DNA of 64,000 nt from the NCBI RefSeq assembly GCF_000321225.1, contig NW_004450939.1:1859637-1923636 (forward strand). The letters are read 5' to 3'. Positions 32,050 to 43,069 of this stretch are shown piece after piece. The notes under the pieces were generated by a model. That model was not told the origin of the DNA and made no database searches. It was given only the letters and a program-made list of their open reading frames with translations. Numbering within the stretch: position 1 is the first letter of the stretch; the number at the start of each line of letters is the position of its first letter. A program made the translations under genes and the position numbers. Source of the DNA: Odobenus rosmarus divergens (lineage: Eukaryota; Chordata; Mammalia; Carnivora; Odobenidae).

Positions 32050-32600
32050 GATGACTAGGACAGTCTGGTAATAAAAATTGAGAGAAAGATCACAGATTCA
32101 TTTTTAAATATATTGAGTGTCAAGTGCCTGAGAATGACACGAGAGAGCTTGCAAGTTCCAGAGCCTGGGCTTAATGTTTGAGCAGGAGACAGAGCTGTGT
32201 GTGTCATCAGCCTCTTGAGAGTAGCTGAAACCACAGGAGTTGGTGAAAATGCCTGGGTAAAGCATGGTGTGTAAGGTGTGGCCAACGACAGAATCCTGAC
32301 ATCAGGAAAAGTGGGACACCAAGGGACAGGCTAACCTAGGAAAACATAGTAAGATTTTCCAAGATAGAAGAGGATAATCAACAAAAGAGCAGTGTCACAA
32401 AAGCCAAGGGAAGAGGAATCGAAGAGAGTGGTCAACTCCGTCCGAACCAGCTCGAGTCTCTTTAAGATTATTGAATGAGGTCCGTGGGGGTCACCAATGA
32501 AAAGCTCACCGTTGATCTTGCCAAAAGTGACTTCAGCGTCCCGGTGAGTGGATGAGTGAATTGGAGGTCAAGAAATAGGACAATATTTCTGAGATGCTGG
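32050..32600 (-). repeat. L2 reverse-transcriptase region, antisense
   Basis: Read on the minus strand, this aligns with the L2 RT segment and what follows. gtcatcagcctc at 32203-32214 is the complement of the place encoding the catalytic YADD box, here degraded. 'gtggtcaactccgtccgaacc' and 'gaatgaggtccgtgggggtcacc' match the upstream part of the same consensus. Badly decayed; no frame survives. Confidence 0.55.
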
Positions 32601-33095
32601 CTGGGCTGTGGATGCAAGAGGAAGAGGCAAATGGTAGACGCAGTCACAGGGTTCAGAGAATTTTTTTTTTTTTATCGACTTGTTTGCACATTAATTTTGA
32701 CCGTCTCTCCAAGTTAATTATTCCTCTTGAACATATGACAAGATACATTTTTGATTGATTCTGGCTTGACCCATTATTTTAGTTTACACTCTGCTGCTAG
32801 TTTAAGTCACTGAATACCTCCCTGATATCTTTCTGTTACTCATTCTGGTCTAATTCTGAGTGTAAATTGCTCAACAAGGTCTCATGAGTTCTAACACAGA
32901 CAGTCTCCCTGCGTTCTCTGGTTTCCAGCTTCACTGGCTATTCTCAGTGCCCTGCTCCCAGGCAAGTCTCCTGCATGTCATTGGGTCTCTGCACCTTCTA
33001 TCTCTACATGGTGCCTAAGCCCCTAGTACTTTGCTTACCCAAGGCTGCCCTTTTAACCCAGAGTGCTACAATCTGACATTACAGGATTTTTATCC
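32601..33095. other. No gene or confident repeat
   Basis: Starts with a T14-type run at about 32662-32675; then unique-looking sequence. Confidence 0.4.
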
Positions 33096-33099
33096 TTGA

Positions 33100-33232
33100 A
33101 AACACATTATAATCACTTCCAGAAATACAGATGCTTGGGCCTCACCCTGGGCCACTTCAATCAGAATCTTGGAGGTACACCCCAGTCCCAGCCTGTGATT
33201 CCTACACACAGCCAGGGCTGAGAAGCGCTGCT
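33100..33232 (+). repeat. MER5-type relic, sense
   Basis: 'cacattataatcacttccagaaatacagatgcttgggcctcaccctgggcc...caatcagaatcttggaggtacaccccagtcccagcctgtgattcctac...gggctgagaagcgctgcttta' follows MER5A. Confidence 0.75.
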
Positions 33233-34989
33233 TTATAGACACTGGTGTTTGTTCTTCCCCACATTCTGTTGGAGAAACTTCTCTTTCTTCTGCAAAATTT
33301 GAAGACAACTAAAACACCTGTTTCCACAAGGTAACAGGTTTCCTCATGAATATGTAGATGAACATATCGATCTTGGGAAGTTTATTCTTATAATGCCACA
33401 AAAACTTTTTGAAAGAGGAAAGGCAGAAAGTTCAGGGCTAAGATAATCTCTGAAAAGGAAGTGTGAATTAAGATAGAAGATGGAAATGGAGGAAGGATCT
33501 AGAAACACATCTGAAGACCTAAGATACTGAAAAAAGGTTGGAAAGATTAGAATCAAACCAGAAAGAGCTGGAAGAGCGACGATGAAATTGTCCCTAGGAT
33601 GGGGCCCCAAGGGACAGAGGAGTGTATGGGATTCTATTTATAATGAAGGGAGAGGGCACACACAGCTTGAGGTCACAGGTGGATTTTAGGAAACCAGTCT
33701 CTACTAGAAGTCTGAAATTACATCTGATGGACAGACAAGGGTAACCTTGCATTTATTATCAAGAACTCAAAAAATCACTGATCCACGCTGGAGCTAAAAC
33801 ATGTTAGTATGGAAAAAGCAAAGTTTTCCAAACCCTTATAACTGGGCTCCATCCTAGTAATTTGCCAACAACAGCTTCTCATTTCAGAGTATCAACACCT
33901 CATATTCATTCTGTGTTTGTGATATAGATGGTTTAAGTGAACTTATACTTAAAATCTTATTTCTGGCTGTGCTTATGACCATTGATTAATTTGAAGAGTT
34001 TTTTTTTTTTCCTACTATGGGAATAGACGACTCATTAGTCGCTAAATGATCACTGCAATTTAGATACTGGCATTCATAATTTTATTTAGTAAGTCCAAAA
34101 GACCATTTAAAACCACCAAATTTAAATGGTCTTTCATGTCTGAACAACTGCTGAGTTCTCAGCAATATAAAAGCCAAAAAAATTTAATCAACCAGACAAA
34201 AAGCTAACTCAGGGCAGAATGAATTGAGTGTAGTTTTATGTACATTGCAATCAGTTTTAGTAGTTGCCAGTCTTTAAAAATGATTGAAATTTTAAGTTCC
34301 CTTTGTAGAATGTTATAATATATTAAGGATGGATGTTATTAGCCCCTACAATCAGTCCACATTTATCACAGTAATTATGAACTTGTTGTTGTGCTTACTG
34401 TTGCTTTAATTTGATTATAAATGCCAGAATGGTTGTAATGAAATACTTCTTTGTTGGTAAAGACACATTTAATATGAGGTAGTTATTTTGAAACTTCATA
34501 ATTTGTTACACTAATATGTAATCATTGTAAAGTGAAAAGTTAATACTAGAAAAAAGAACAACTATTAAATATAAGGTATTAGGATTTATTGGATAGCTAC
34601 TTGTAATTTATATTGACATAAAATAATTTAGCTTTTTAGAAATGAACACTTTTTAGTTTGGAGAGAAGATTTTACTTTTTAGGCATCTTCTTTGACTCTG
34701 GAAAAAAATTTTCTTGTTTGTGAAGAAACAATGTATTCAGTGACCGAGGTTTCTCCTCACCTGGTCCACTCATGGACATCAAATGGTTGGTTCTCCGGAC
34801 CTGTGCTGTGTGGAGTGCCGCATGTGGCCAGTGAGTCGTAGAGGTGTGTGGCCAACCTGAATCAAAAAGTGCTGATCCAGTTTTTGGAGAGTTCGTATGA
34901 CAAAAGGAATATAAAATATCTTATTGATATTGTGATATTGATCATATGTTGCAATAATAATATGTGGATATATTGGTATAAATAAAGAG
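33233..34989. other. No gene; weak repeat traces
   Basis: 33380-33650 may be very old L2-like sequence, not assignable. 34850-34985 ('ggaatataaaatatcttattgatattgtgatattg...gtggatatattgg') reads like an old DNA-transposon tail. The rest (33760-34740) is AT-rich and featureless. Confidence 0.35.
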
Positions 34990-35300
34990 GTGAGCAGCAG
35001 TCTACATAGCAGGACCCTGAGGCTCATCGTAATGATTTTGTATTTTTTTTAACTGCTTAACAAGAAGCCCTTGACAGGTTTTGCAATGATAGTAACATGG
35101 TTGGTTTTTGAAAAGATCATTTGGCTCCCGTGAGAAGAACGGAATGAGGGGGACAGGAGATGGGTGTAGAAAACTGGAATTCTTGCATTAATCCAAGTGG
35201 CTTAGATAGAGTGCCAAGGGTGGAGATATACAGAACTTACAGCTTTATTTTGAAGAAAGAATAAAATGAACTGATGATAGAAGCCATATTCTGGAATGTG
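34990..35300 (-). repeat. L2, antisense
   Basis: 'acatagcaggaccctgaggctcatcgtaatgattttg', 'aagcccttgacaggttttgcaatgatagtaacatgg' and 'gaaaagatcatttggctcccgtgagaagaacgga...gcattaatccaagtgg' match the antisense L2 3' half in order. Confidence 0.7.
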
Positions 35301-36525
35301 CTTGTAAAAAGATACACTGAGGAAAAGACTCAGTTTGTTTGGCATGCAATGTCCAAATTTGTTCTCTTTTTTGACCTAACTTATTACCAATCTCTTAAAA
35401 TTCAATGTCTGGGCATATAGTTCTGTAAAATATCAGAAACTCACTTAGCTGGGTTCAAGGACAACAAGAAATCTCTCAAAAGAACCTGACTCTACATGTC
35501 TTCTGAAAGCATTAGATCATCACAAAAACTCACTGACCCTCCGTATATAGTAAACTGGTTTACTTACAGGAGTGAAGGTGATTTTGTGTGCTATGCTATT
35601 AATCTTTATGAGCCTAATGATCACCAAAAATTCAACAAGAAGGTAAAACTAATTATCCAAAGATGTGGGGGGAGAGAATCTGTGCCTTCCATGACTTATA
35701 TATTCTGTCTACTTGGAGTCTTTGAATTGAGCTTGAGTCCGACTCAGTGGTATGCTTAAAAAAATGAACAACACAGACATTTTTACTTCGAATGCCTCAG
35801 TCACTATTTAACATTCCATCTTCATATACTGTCTACATTGTTAAATTGCCTGAAACTGCAGAGCAGTCAAGCAGTACACAAATTAAGCCACAAAGTAATC
35901 GGATTTCAATCACTAAATATTCACAGCTCAATTAAGTTATTTACTGAGATGTTTGTCTTAGCTGTTGAAATCTTTGCATATTTATAGGCACTTCACACTA
36001 ACCTTTTAAAAATATCCTGATGTGAAAATAAAAAGCCACATTTGTTTATAAGGTAGGTTAAAGTTATGGCTCCAGGTATTTAAAAATGAATAAAAAGTCA
36101 ATTACCTTCAAGTTTTCCAAGAGTATGATTTGGTATCTATAATAGAAAGCTGCCTACAAATTGCCTGATTATGCTTTTGTTTCTGAAAAAGAATATTTAA
36201 AAAAATGTGATCCAAGTTACAATTTAATCTTCTATTCTTCCCTCCATTTTGCAATATTATAGATGGATCATATTTCCCAGATTCAGCACTTCTATCTTTG
36301 CTTCATACTTAACCATAAAATTCTGAGCGTGGCTCCGGATAACTTGGTTCAATTCTGTTTTGAAGTTTGATTTCCTTCATACCAACCAGGGGATAATAAC
36401 AGTTACCTAAGACAAGGTGGTTCCAGGGTTCCTCTGACGAGAACAAAAAATAGTAAACATAGTACGTTCATAGTGTATCATTACAGTGACTAATATTTGG
36501 AGCAGGGCCTTGTTAAGAATTAGAA
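35301..36525. other. No gene; possible MIR trace
   Basis: Mostly AT-rich unique sequence. 36330-36430 ('gttcaattctgttttg...ccaggggataataacagttacct') may be a MIR fragment. An 87-codon frame at 35496-35759 has no domain. Confidence 0.35.
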
Positions 36526-36529
36526 CTAT

Positions 36530-36715
36530 TTAAAGTGCTTTACAAATACCTCCTTGAATCTTTTCGAAAACTCTATTTTTAATACCCATCTGACAAAGGA
36601 GAAATATTTAGGACTGAGGATATTAATTGCTGAGCCTAGTTTTACATGGTAGGAGCAGTCCATTCTAACTAGGCCTGTGTGAATTCAAAGCCTAAATTCT
36701 CAAATATTACACTTT
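36530..36715 (-). repeat. MIR, antisense
   Basis: 'agtgctttacaaatacctccttgaatcttttcgaaaactc', 'catctgacaaaggagaaatatttagg' and 'gcctgtgtgaattcaaagcct' follow antisense MIR. Confidence 0.7.
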
Positions 36716-36746
36716 ATTGATTCTCTTAAGCCAAATGATACAGCCC

Positions 36747-37140
36747 ACTGTATTAGTTTCCTATTGCAACAGTAACAAATCACTACAAATTTAGTGGATG
36801 AAAACAACACAAATTTATTATCTTGTAGTTTGGAGGTGAGAAATCTGAAAAGGGGCTTAAGGGATTAAAATCAATGGCTGAATTCCTTCTGGAAGCTGAA
36901 GAAGAGGATCCATTCCTTGCCTTTTTCAGCTTCTAGAGGCTGCCTACATTCCTCTCTGTCTCTCCTCTGACCTGACCCTTCTGCCTCCATCTTATAAGGA
37001 CCTCATGACATTCCAGTGAAAGACCCTTAATTTATTCATATCTGCGAAGTCCACTTTGCTGTGTAAAGTAATATATTCACAGGTTCTGAGAAGCAGAATA
37101 TAGCATCTTTACAGGGACATTATTTTGCTTATCACGTTCA
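36747..37140 (-). repeat. MLT1-type MaLR LTR, antisense
   Basis: 'gtattagtttcctattgcaacagtaacaaatcactacaaatttagtgg', 'cttataaggacctcatgacatt' and 'catatctgcgaagtccactttg' are the reverse complement of an MLT1 LTR, including its typical end next to TA. Confidence 0.82.
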
Positions 37141-37623
37141 TATTGAAATAAAAAATACACTTTAGAACATATCTTGGAAAATGCCTACTATCTTTATGTA
37201 TGCTAGTAAAGTATCTATTTCACAGACTGGTACAATTCAATAGGTATTTTTGATGATGAAAGCTGGAGTAAATCTGATCATCTAAACTCTTTTTGTATCT
37301 GTGGGTTGCAAATGGACCCTTGAGAATGTAAAAAGTTACCAGCAAGGATCCTACTAGGGGATAAATCTTTTAATCCAAGCACCATATGCATGGGGCAACT
37401 CCCTATCAGTTAATATATATCAGGCTTGGAGAATTTGCTTTATAATCGTATGTGATAATTATGTCACACCATTTGACATTTTCTGCACAAACTACTCTTA
37501 GTGTAAAGACTATTTACTTTATTACTAAATTATAGTTGTTCAGAAAAATTATTTAAGGTAAAAGGGTAAGGGAGAATTGAATGTTTTTTAAGCATTTCTT
37601 AGAATTAGAAAATATTGAGAATA
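37141..37623. other. AT-rich, nothing recognised
   Basis: No repeat wording or frame of note. Confidence 0.4.
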
Positions 37624-37806
37624 GGGACACCTGGGTGGCTCAGTCGATTAAGCATCTGCCTTCGGCTCAGGTCATGAACTCAGGGTCCTGGGATGGAGCC
37701 CCGCATCCTATCAGTCTCCCTGCTCAGCAGGGAGTCTGCTTCTCCCTCTGCCCCTCCCCCCTCGTGCTTGTGCACGCGCGCTCTCTCAAATAAATAAATA
37801 AAATCC
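37624..37806 (+). mobile_element. SINEC, sense
   Basis: 'gggacacctgggtggctcagtcgattaag', 'gggtcctgggatggagccccgcatcc', the CT tract with a CpG-rich 'gtgcacgcgcgctctc', and an AAATAAATAAAT tail. The A-rich flanks are too similar to the tail to define a TSD. Confidence 0.95.
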
Positions 37807-37899
37807 TTTTTTTAAAAAAGAAAAATTTTAGAATATTAAGAAGACATTTAGGGTATTGGAAGATATTCATAAGTTTGAAAAAATCATTAACGTGAGAGG

Positions 37900-38042
37900 T
37901 TTTTTTAAAAGATTTTATTTATCTATTTGAGAGAGAGAGAAACTGAGAGAGAGAGAGAGCGCGGGAGCACGTGCACAGGAGCAGGGGAGGAGCAGGGAGA
38001 CAGGGAGAAGCAGACTCCTCACTGAGCCACCCAGGCACCTCC
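37900..38042 (-). mobile_element. SINEC, antisense, internally deleted
   Basis: T-rich start, 'aaaagattttatttatctatttgagagagag' and the GA tract run to 'gaagcagactcctcactgagccacccaggcacc'. The B-box half is missing, with the junction at a ctgagc sequence that occurs at both ends of the lost part in the intact element. Tail-to-tail with the SINEC 93 bp upstream. Confidence 0.93.
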
Positions 38043-38489
38043 TAACTAAAGAGTTTTTGTTTTACCTAAAAATAAATGGAATATATCCAATATTATTGTT
38101 AAAAAGTGATACATATTAACTTTTCCATGAATGGTGCAAAGGGAAGGAATGATCAGTGTTGGCGTTTGTCTTTCAAATCTTAATTTCATAACGGAAATTC
38201 CTGTCCTTCATCCCATCCCCCAAAATGTCAATATTAGTAAAAACCTTTTTGTTATATTCTTAGAGGCTAATCCCTGTTCTTTTTCTTCCCCTCCCTCCCT
38301 CCATTTGTCCTTCCTCCCTTTCTCTCTTTGGTTCACAGAGCCTCTTCCTGTGACATATATACATGAAAATTATAGTGTAAAAGCACATGGTTGGACTCTC
38401 TATGTGCACCTGCTTAAGTTTAATATAACATTAAATTTTCCCCCAAAATTGAGCGTGGGAGAATTTTTTTTCTCCTTCTCCCCCTGTAG
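38043..38489. other. Sequence upstream of candidate exon
   Basis: A CT-rich run at 38276-38320 and a polypyrimidine tract at 38464-38485. A 137-codon frame (38131-38544) spans this region but has no recognisable domain and runs across the putative splice acceptor. Confidence 0.4.
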
Positions 38490-38857
38490 CTGGTTCATGG
38501 TACTTGCCAATTCCAATTCTGGGTCCAGATACTTCCCAGGTTAAGAAAACTGAGGGAGGAGGGAGCTCCCCTCAACCCAGTGCAATTCAAAACGAAGAAA
38601 GACAAAGACGTTTTCCGCATATTGTGGGAAAGAAATGCCGCCAGGCAAAGGGTTCTGAGGTCCTTTTCAGCACCAGAGAAAGTAAAACCGCTGAAAAGAA
38701 ATACTTGGGCCTTTGGCTCAGAGGCTGAGGAGAGGGGGCACCTAGGAGGGACAGAGAGAAGGAGAGAAAGGGTTTAGGAGTCTCAGCGGGGAGAGAGAGC
38801 GTGTTGAGGAGAGTCTCGGATAGGTCGGCGGGAAAACCAGGCTGCTCACCAGTCCAG
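38490..38857 (+). other. Candidate non-coding or 5'-UTR exon
   Basis: A strong acceptor-like signal (about 20 pyrimidines then ctgtag, AG at 38488-38489) and a consensus donor CAG|GTGAGT (GT at 38858-38859) bracket 368 bp. The interval is clearly GC-richer than its surroundings, with about ten CpGs by hand count and no repeat. All three + frames contain stops, so it is not an internal coding exon. A first exon or promoter-proximal segment is the alternative reading. No gene is recognised. Confidence 0.35.
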
Positions 38858-39559
38858 GTGAGTGGGTGAGCTGCCAATTCCCTGACTACAGAGCACTGTG
38901 TGCTTTGCCACCCCTGGCTGGAGCCTGGAGTTAGGAGCTTTCCTGAAATCCCTTTTGAGACCTACCTGGAGCGTGCTACTGAGAAGCAAAATTGAGGTTT
39001 TGTTGCTGTTATTACGGTTTTCGGGTTTTCTTTGTAGGAAATGAATGTGTTGCCCTGACTTTCTGATGTTAAGTGCATAGTAAATAGGGGTTACACAAGC
39101 ATTCAACTTATTAGAAATTATGTTTCAAAGGAAAAAGGCTTCTTCGTTGGCGAAGGGCTTGGAACATGATTTGACCTGTCAGTGAAAACAAAAACACTAT
39201 TGTTGTATATTTTTCTTTGAGGCTGACAGTCTTGATTCCTTCCTATAACACAAGCAAGGTGGGAGCTGATAAACGGATGCTGGTTTTCTGCATTCAAAAC
39301 TACCTTCTAAATTGCTGAATCATCTTACTATGCTCTGAGCCTTATTCTCTCTGAGATAAGATATTAAAAAAGTCTTACTTTCTTTTCAGGGGAAATGAAA
39401 GTTCTTAATGGGAGCTTAGAGCATTTTAGAATTCAGGGCAATGTGTGTGTGTGTGTTTCAACTTTCAATAAAGTGATAACACTATCTGTTATAATTATTT
39501 TCAACTCTCAAATTTTATGCTTCCCTGTAATGAGACATATTCCTTCCCTGGAACAGTGC
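38858..39559. other. No gene or confident repeat
   Basis: Unique-looking sequence following the candidate donor; a short (GT)n run at about 39441-39455. Confidence 0.4.
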
Positions 39560-39680
39560 CTTCACAGTATTTACTTGCTTACATGTTTGCCTTATTATTA
39601 GACTAAAAACTCACGAAGAACAAGGGCTAAGATTTTAGTTCTGTTACATAGGAGAAACTCAAAAAATGTCCCTTGATGAA
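39560..39680 (+). repeat. L2 3' region, sense
   Basis: 'gtatttacttgcttacatgtttgccttattattagactaaaaactcacgaagaacaagggctaagattttagttctg' is the L2 3' UTR in order. Confidence 0.7.
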
Positions 39681-39742
39681 AAATTAAAAATCACCTCTCT
39701 TTTGGGAACTGGAATTCAGATGGCAAGTTCACAGACAGAGTC

Positions 39743-40394
39743 TGTTACGGGTTGAATTGTGTCCCCTCCCAAAAATGTTGAAGTCCTGTGTCCCAGTCCC
39801 TCAGAAGGTGACCTTGTTTAGAAAGAGGATTAATGGGTCGCCTGGTGGGCTCAGTCCTTAAGCATCTGCCTTCAGCTCAGGTCATGATCCTAGGGTCCTG
39901 GGATCGAGCCCCACATCGGGCTCCCTGCTCAGCGGGAAGCCTGCTTCTGCCTCTCCCACTCCCCCTGCTTGTGTTCCCTCTCTCGCTGTGTCTCTCTGTC
40001 AAATAAATAAAATACTAAAAAAAAAAAAAAAAAAATTTCAAAAGAGAAAGAGGATTAATACGGTTGTAATTGATTTAAGTTTAGATGACGTCGTATTGGA
40101 GTACTGTAGGCCCCAACTCCAATATGACTGGTGTCTTTGGAAGAAGGCAGCCGTGGGGAGACAAAGATACACAGGAAGAAGGCCATGTAATGACTGGGGA
40201 CCAGATGGATGGGAAGGTGGCCAGCAAGCCTAGATGCTAGGAAGAAGCATGGAAGGACCCCTGTATAAGTTTCAGAGGGAGTCCCAATACCTTGATTTTC
40301 AACTTCTAGCATCCAGAACTGAGTCAATAAATTTCTATTAAGTTATCCAGTTTGTATTACTTTGTTACAACAGCCCTGGGAAATTAATATAGAC
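39743..40394 (+). repeat. MLT1-type MaLR LTR, sense, split by SINEC
   Basis: Starts 'tgttacgggttgaattgtgtcccctccc' and, after the SINE, continues 'ccaactccaatatgactggtgtctttgg', 'aataaatttctattaagttatcc' and 'ttactttgttacaacagccctgggaaattaatata'. Both ends are intact enough to call a complete solo LTR with its AATAAA signal. Confidence 0.88.
39835..40044 (+). mobile_element. SINEC, sense, nested in MLT1
   Basis: 'gggtcgcctggtgggctcag', 'gggatcgagccccacatcgggctccc', CT tract, 'tctgtcaaataaataaaat' and an A tail of about 18. Perfect 15-bp TSD agaaagaggattaat at 39820-39834 and 40045-40059, both within the LTR. Confidence 0.97.
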
Positions 40395-41194
40395 CCTCCT
40401 CATGAAATATTTCTTAATTATAAGTCTGACAGGGTCTTAAGGAATGTTCCCTTTTATGATGATAAAGTAGTATATTTTAGAGATGGGATGTTATGAGGTT
40501 ATCTAAGCCAGTTTGGTGGTTTACGTATTGTATTTCCTTCTGCTGATATCAGTGGCCTTTAATTATTAGAGGTTGGTTGTAGGCTTCCACACAACCTCAT
40601 GATGTGGTCGTATATTCAAGCAAAGCAAGTGACAAACAAAACGTTGCATATTTAAAAGCATATATGGGAGAGCAGGCCCCAAAACAATCATTCATGTTGT
40701 TCTTTTAAGCTCCATGAGAGCCTAGCTCTGAGTCTTTAGGCTTCAGCCTCCTAAGACTGTACCCAGGAGCCCTGAGGTTCAAACTCCTCTGTACATTTTT
40801 GAGCAGAAGGCTGAACATCACAGCCTACCGGGTGTGTTAGATTCTATACTATGTTCATGCCAGGACTGAGGGGCCTATGCTGTGTTTCTAGTCAATCCAC
40901 ATTTTGTAGACAAAATTCATTCTACCAATTAAAGATTTTAAAATCCTTTCTGCCAGTTCATACCCTTTAAGTGTGTATGATAAAATAAAGATACTTAAAG
41001 CTTTTGTAGAAGCAGCCTCTGGAATGAGAACTCCTGATAAGAGTGTTTAAAATGCTAACTAACCACTTTAGCGTACGTAATCCTGATTAAAATATTGTGC
41101 ATTTTATCAAGTTGCCCATAGGCTGAACTGTTATACCAACCATCACACTAACTACACTCAAGTATTTTAAAAATAAATGTTATAGTATATGTGA
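40395..41194. other. No gene or confident repeat
   Basis: Unique-looking sequence between an LTR and an L2. Confidence 0.4.
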
Positions 41195-41360
41195 GTTAAT
41201 GGTTTCATTTATTCTATAAATATTTATTGAACATTCACTATGTGCCAGACACTATACTAGAACCTGGAAATACCAAGACACATAAAATATGTTCCTTGCC
41301 CTAAGGTTGTTCAAAGTCTAGTGTTGAGAAATATGCATGTTAAATAGGCAATTACTTGTG
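41195..41360 (-). repeat. L2 3' end, antisense
   Basis: 'cataaatatttattgaacattcactatgtgccagacactatactag...gttccttgccctaaggttgttcaaagtctagtg' is antisense L2. Confidence 0.82.
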
Positions 41361-41807
41361 TTCCCATGTGCCTTGGGAGATGGGTAGGTAATGCAAAGCT
41401 ACATATGGTGCATGTAATAACTCAGATATGTGTCTTTATAGTATCTCTATGCAAATGTATTCCCAGGATCATATATTGGCAAACACTTAAATCTTCCAAA
41501 TCCCTTTGCAACAAATGATTGACCTCCATGGTTTTTGATATTTAATTGCTGATAGTTTTAAGCTTTCCCCTTGATTTTCTTCTCTACATCTGTGCAAGTT
41601 AGGAAAGTCTGGATTCTTCCTCCTTTGTCACTGGTGGAAAATTCAAACCACATTAGCTCCTGCCTGCATGTGGGATCCCTCAGCCTGGCTTCAACTCCTA
41701 AGCACAGTAAAAACTCCAAACCAGTCTACCTTTCTTGCTCTCTCAAGTGAGGTCAGACTAGCTTGGGAGACCTGCCTGCTCTCCCGGAGAGCCTCATTAT
41801 ACAAAAA

Positions 41808-41979
41808 CAGAGAGTAGAATGGTGGTTGTCAGGGGTTTGGGAGATGTTAGTCAAAGGGCGCAACTTTTACTTATAAGACGAATCAGTTCTGGGGATCTAA
41901 TGTACAGTATGGTGGTTATAGTTAACAATACTGTAGACATACTTGAAAGTTGCTAAAAGAGAAAATCTTTAATTGCTCA

Positions 41980-42012
<33 letters not shown>

Positions 42013-42160
42013 GATAATTATGCGAAGTGATGGAGGTGTTAACTAACTGTATTTTGGTGTCATTTTGCAATATATAAGTGTATCAAATCAATGTATTGAA
42101 CATCTTAAACTTACACAATGTTATATGTTAATTACATCTCAATAAACCTGGAAGAAAAAT
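41808..42160 (+). repeat. Old L1 3' end, sense
   Basis: 'aatggtggttgtcaggggtttgg', 'ctggggatctaatgtacagtatggtggttatagttaacaatactg' and 'tgttatatgttaattacatctcaataaacctgg' are L1 3' UTR wording. A (CA)n tract at 41978-42010 sits inside it. Confidence 0.87.
41978..42010. repeat. (CA)n microsatellite
   Basis: About sixteen uninterrupted CA units at a position where many L1 copies have a short CA run. Confidence 0.95.
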
Positions 42161-42439
42161 AAACACACGTATATAACAAGCAAAGTCAAAATATGCAAAA
42201 CTACCAGAGTCCTGATTTCTGTAACTGGTCATGATGTCATAGTTGATATCTTAGCTTTCACCTTCAACTACCCATTTCATGTTTCCCTTCCCCACAGCCA
42301 GAACCCCAGCTGCTCTTGGTTCCTTACTTGGTGGAGTGATCCAATCTTTCTTTCCCAAATGATTTGAATTCTTAATCACTCTGCCTTTTTCTGGTTCTTG
42401 TAGTTTTCCATTCCATTCCGTGACAGCAAGAAAATGGGG

Positions 42440-42995
42440 ATGTCATCTACACAGCTGCAGTGAACTGAATTCTACTAACAGCCATAGGAGCTGGGAAGAG
42501 GATCTTGAGCTTCAGTTGATATTGTAAACCCCGTCAATACTTTGATTTCAGTCTAATGACACCCTGAGCAGAGGATTCAGCTAACTTGTATCCATATTTC
42601 TGACCCCCACACACAAAAGGAAAGGTTTTTCTGGGTGTGTCTGACCTAATCAGGTGAGCCCTTTGAGAAAATAACTTGAGGTCACAGAAAGGGGAAGCAA
42701 TAATAGCTGTTCTCTTGTTGACCTGAACAGATAATCTGTGGTATGTAGAAAGGGTCCCTGGCAGTGAACTTCCAGAAGCTTCTAGGAGTTAAAGGCCTCT
42801 GTTCTACAACCATAAGAACTAAGATTAGTGAATTTGGGAGATGAACACAGCTTTCAATGAGGTCCCAACACTGGGGACATCTGGAGCAGAGGATTCGGCT
42901 AAGTCATGCCTGAGCCATGGAAACTGACATACTGTATGTGTATTGTTGTTTACCAGCTAAGTTCGTGGTTCTTACATAGCATAGAAAATTAATAC
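42440..42995 (+). repeat. MLT1-type LTR fragments, sense, partly duplicated
   Basis: 'gtgaactgaattctactaacagccataggagctgggaag...ccctgagcagaggattcagctaa' is followed by 'gacctaatcaggtgagccctttgagaaaataacttg' and then again by 'tctggagcagaggattcggctaag...gttgtttaccagctaagttcgtgg'. The 3' part of a MaLR LTR therefore appears twice, around a middle part. Confidence 0.55.
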
Positions 42996-43069
42996 ACATG
43001 TTTATGTGAGCATCTTGGCATTTTAGAAAGATGCCTTGATAGTGAGGTGAAAAATAATTCAGAGGGATG

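Noticed and set aside
38131..38544. 137-codon + frame
   Set aside because: No domain, no similarity recognised, spans a CT-rich stretch and the putative splice acceptor; most likely chance.
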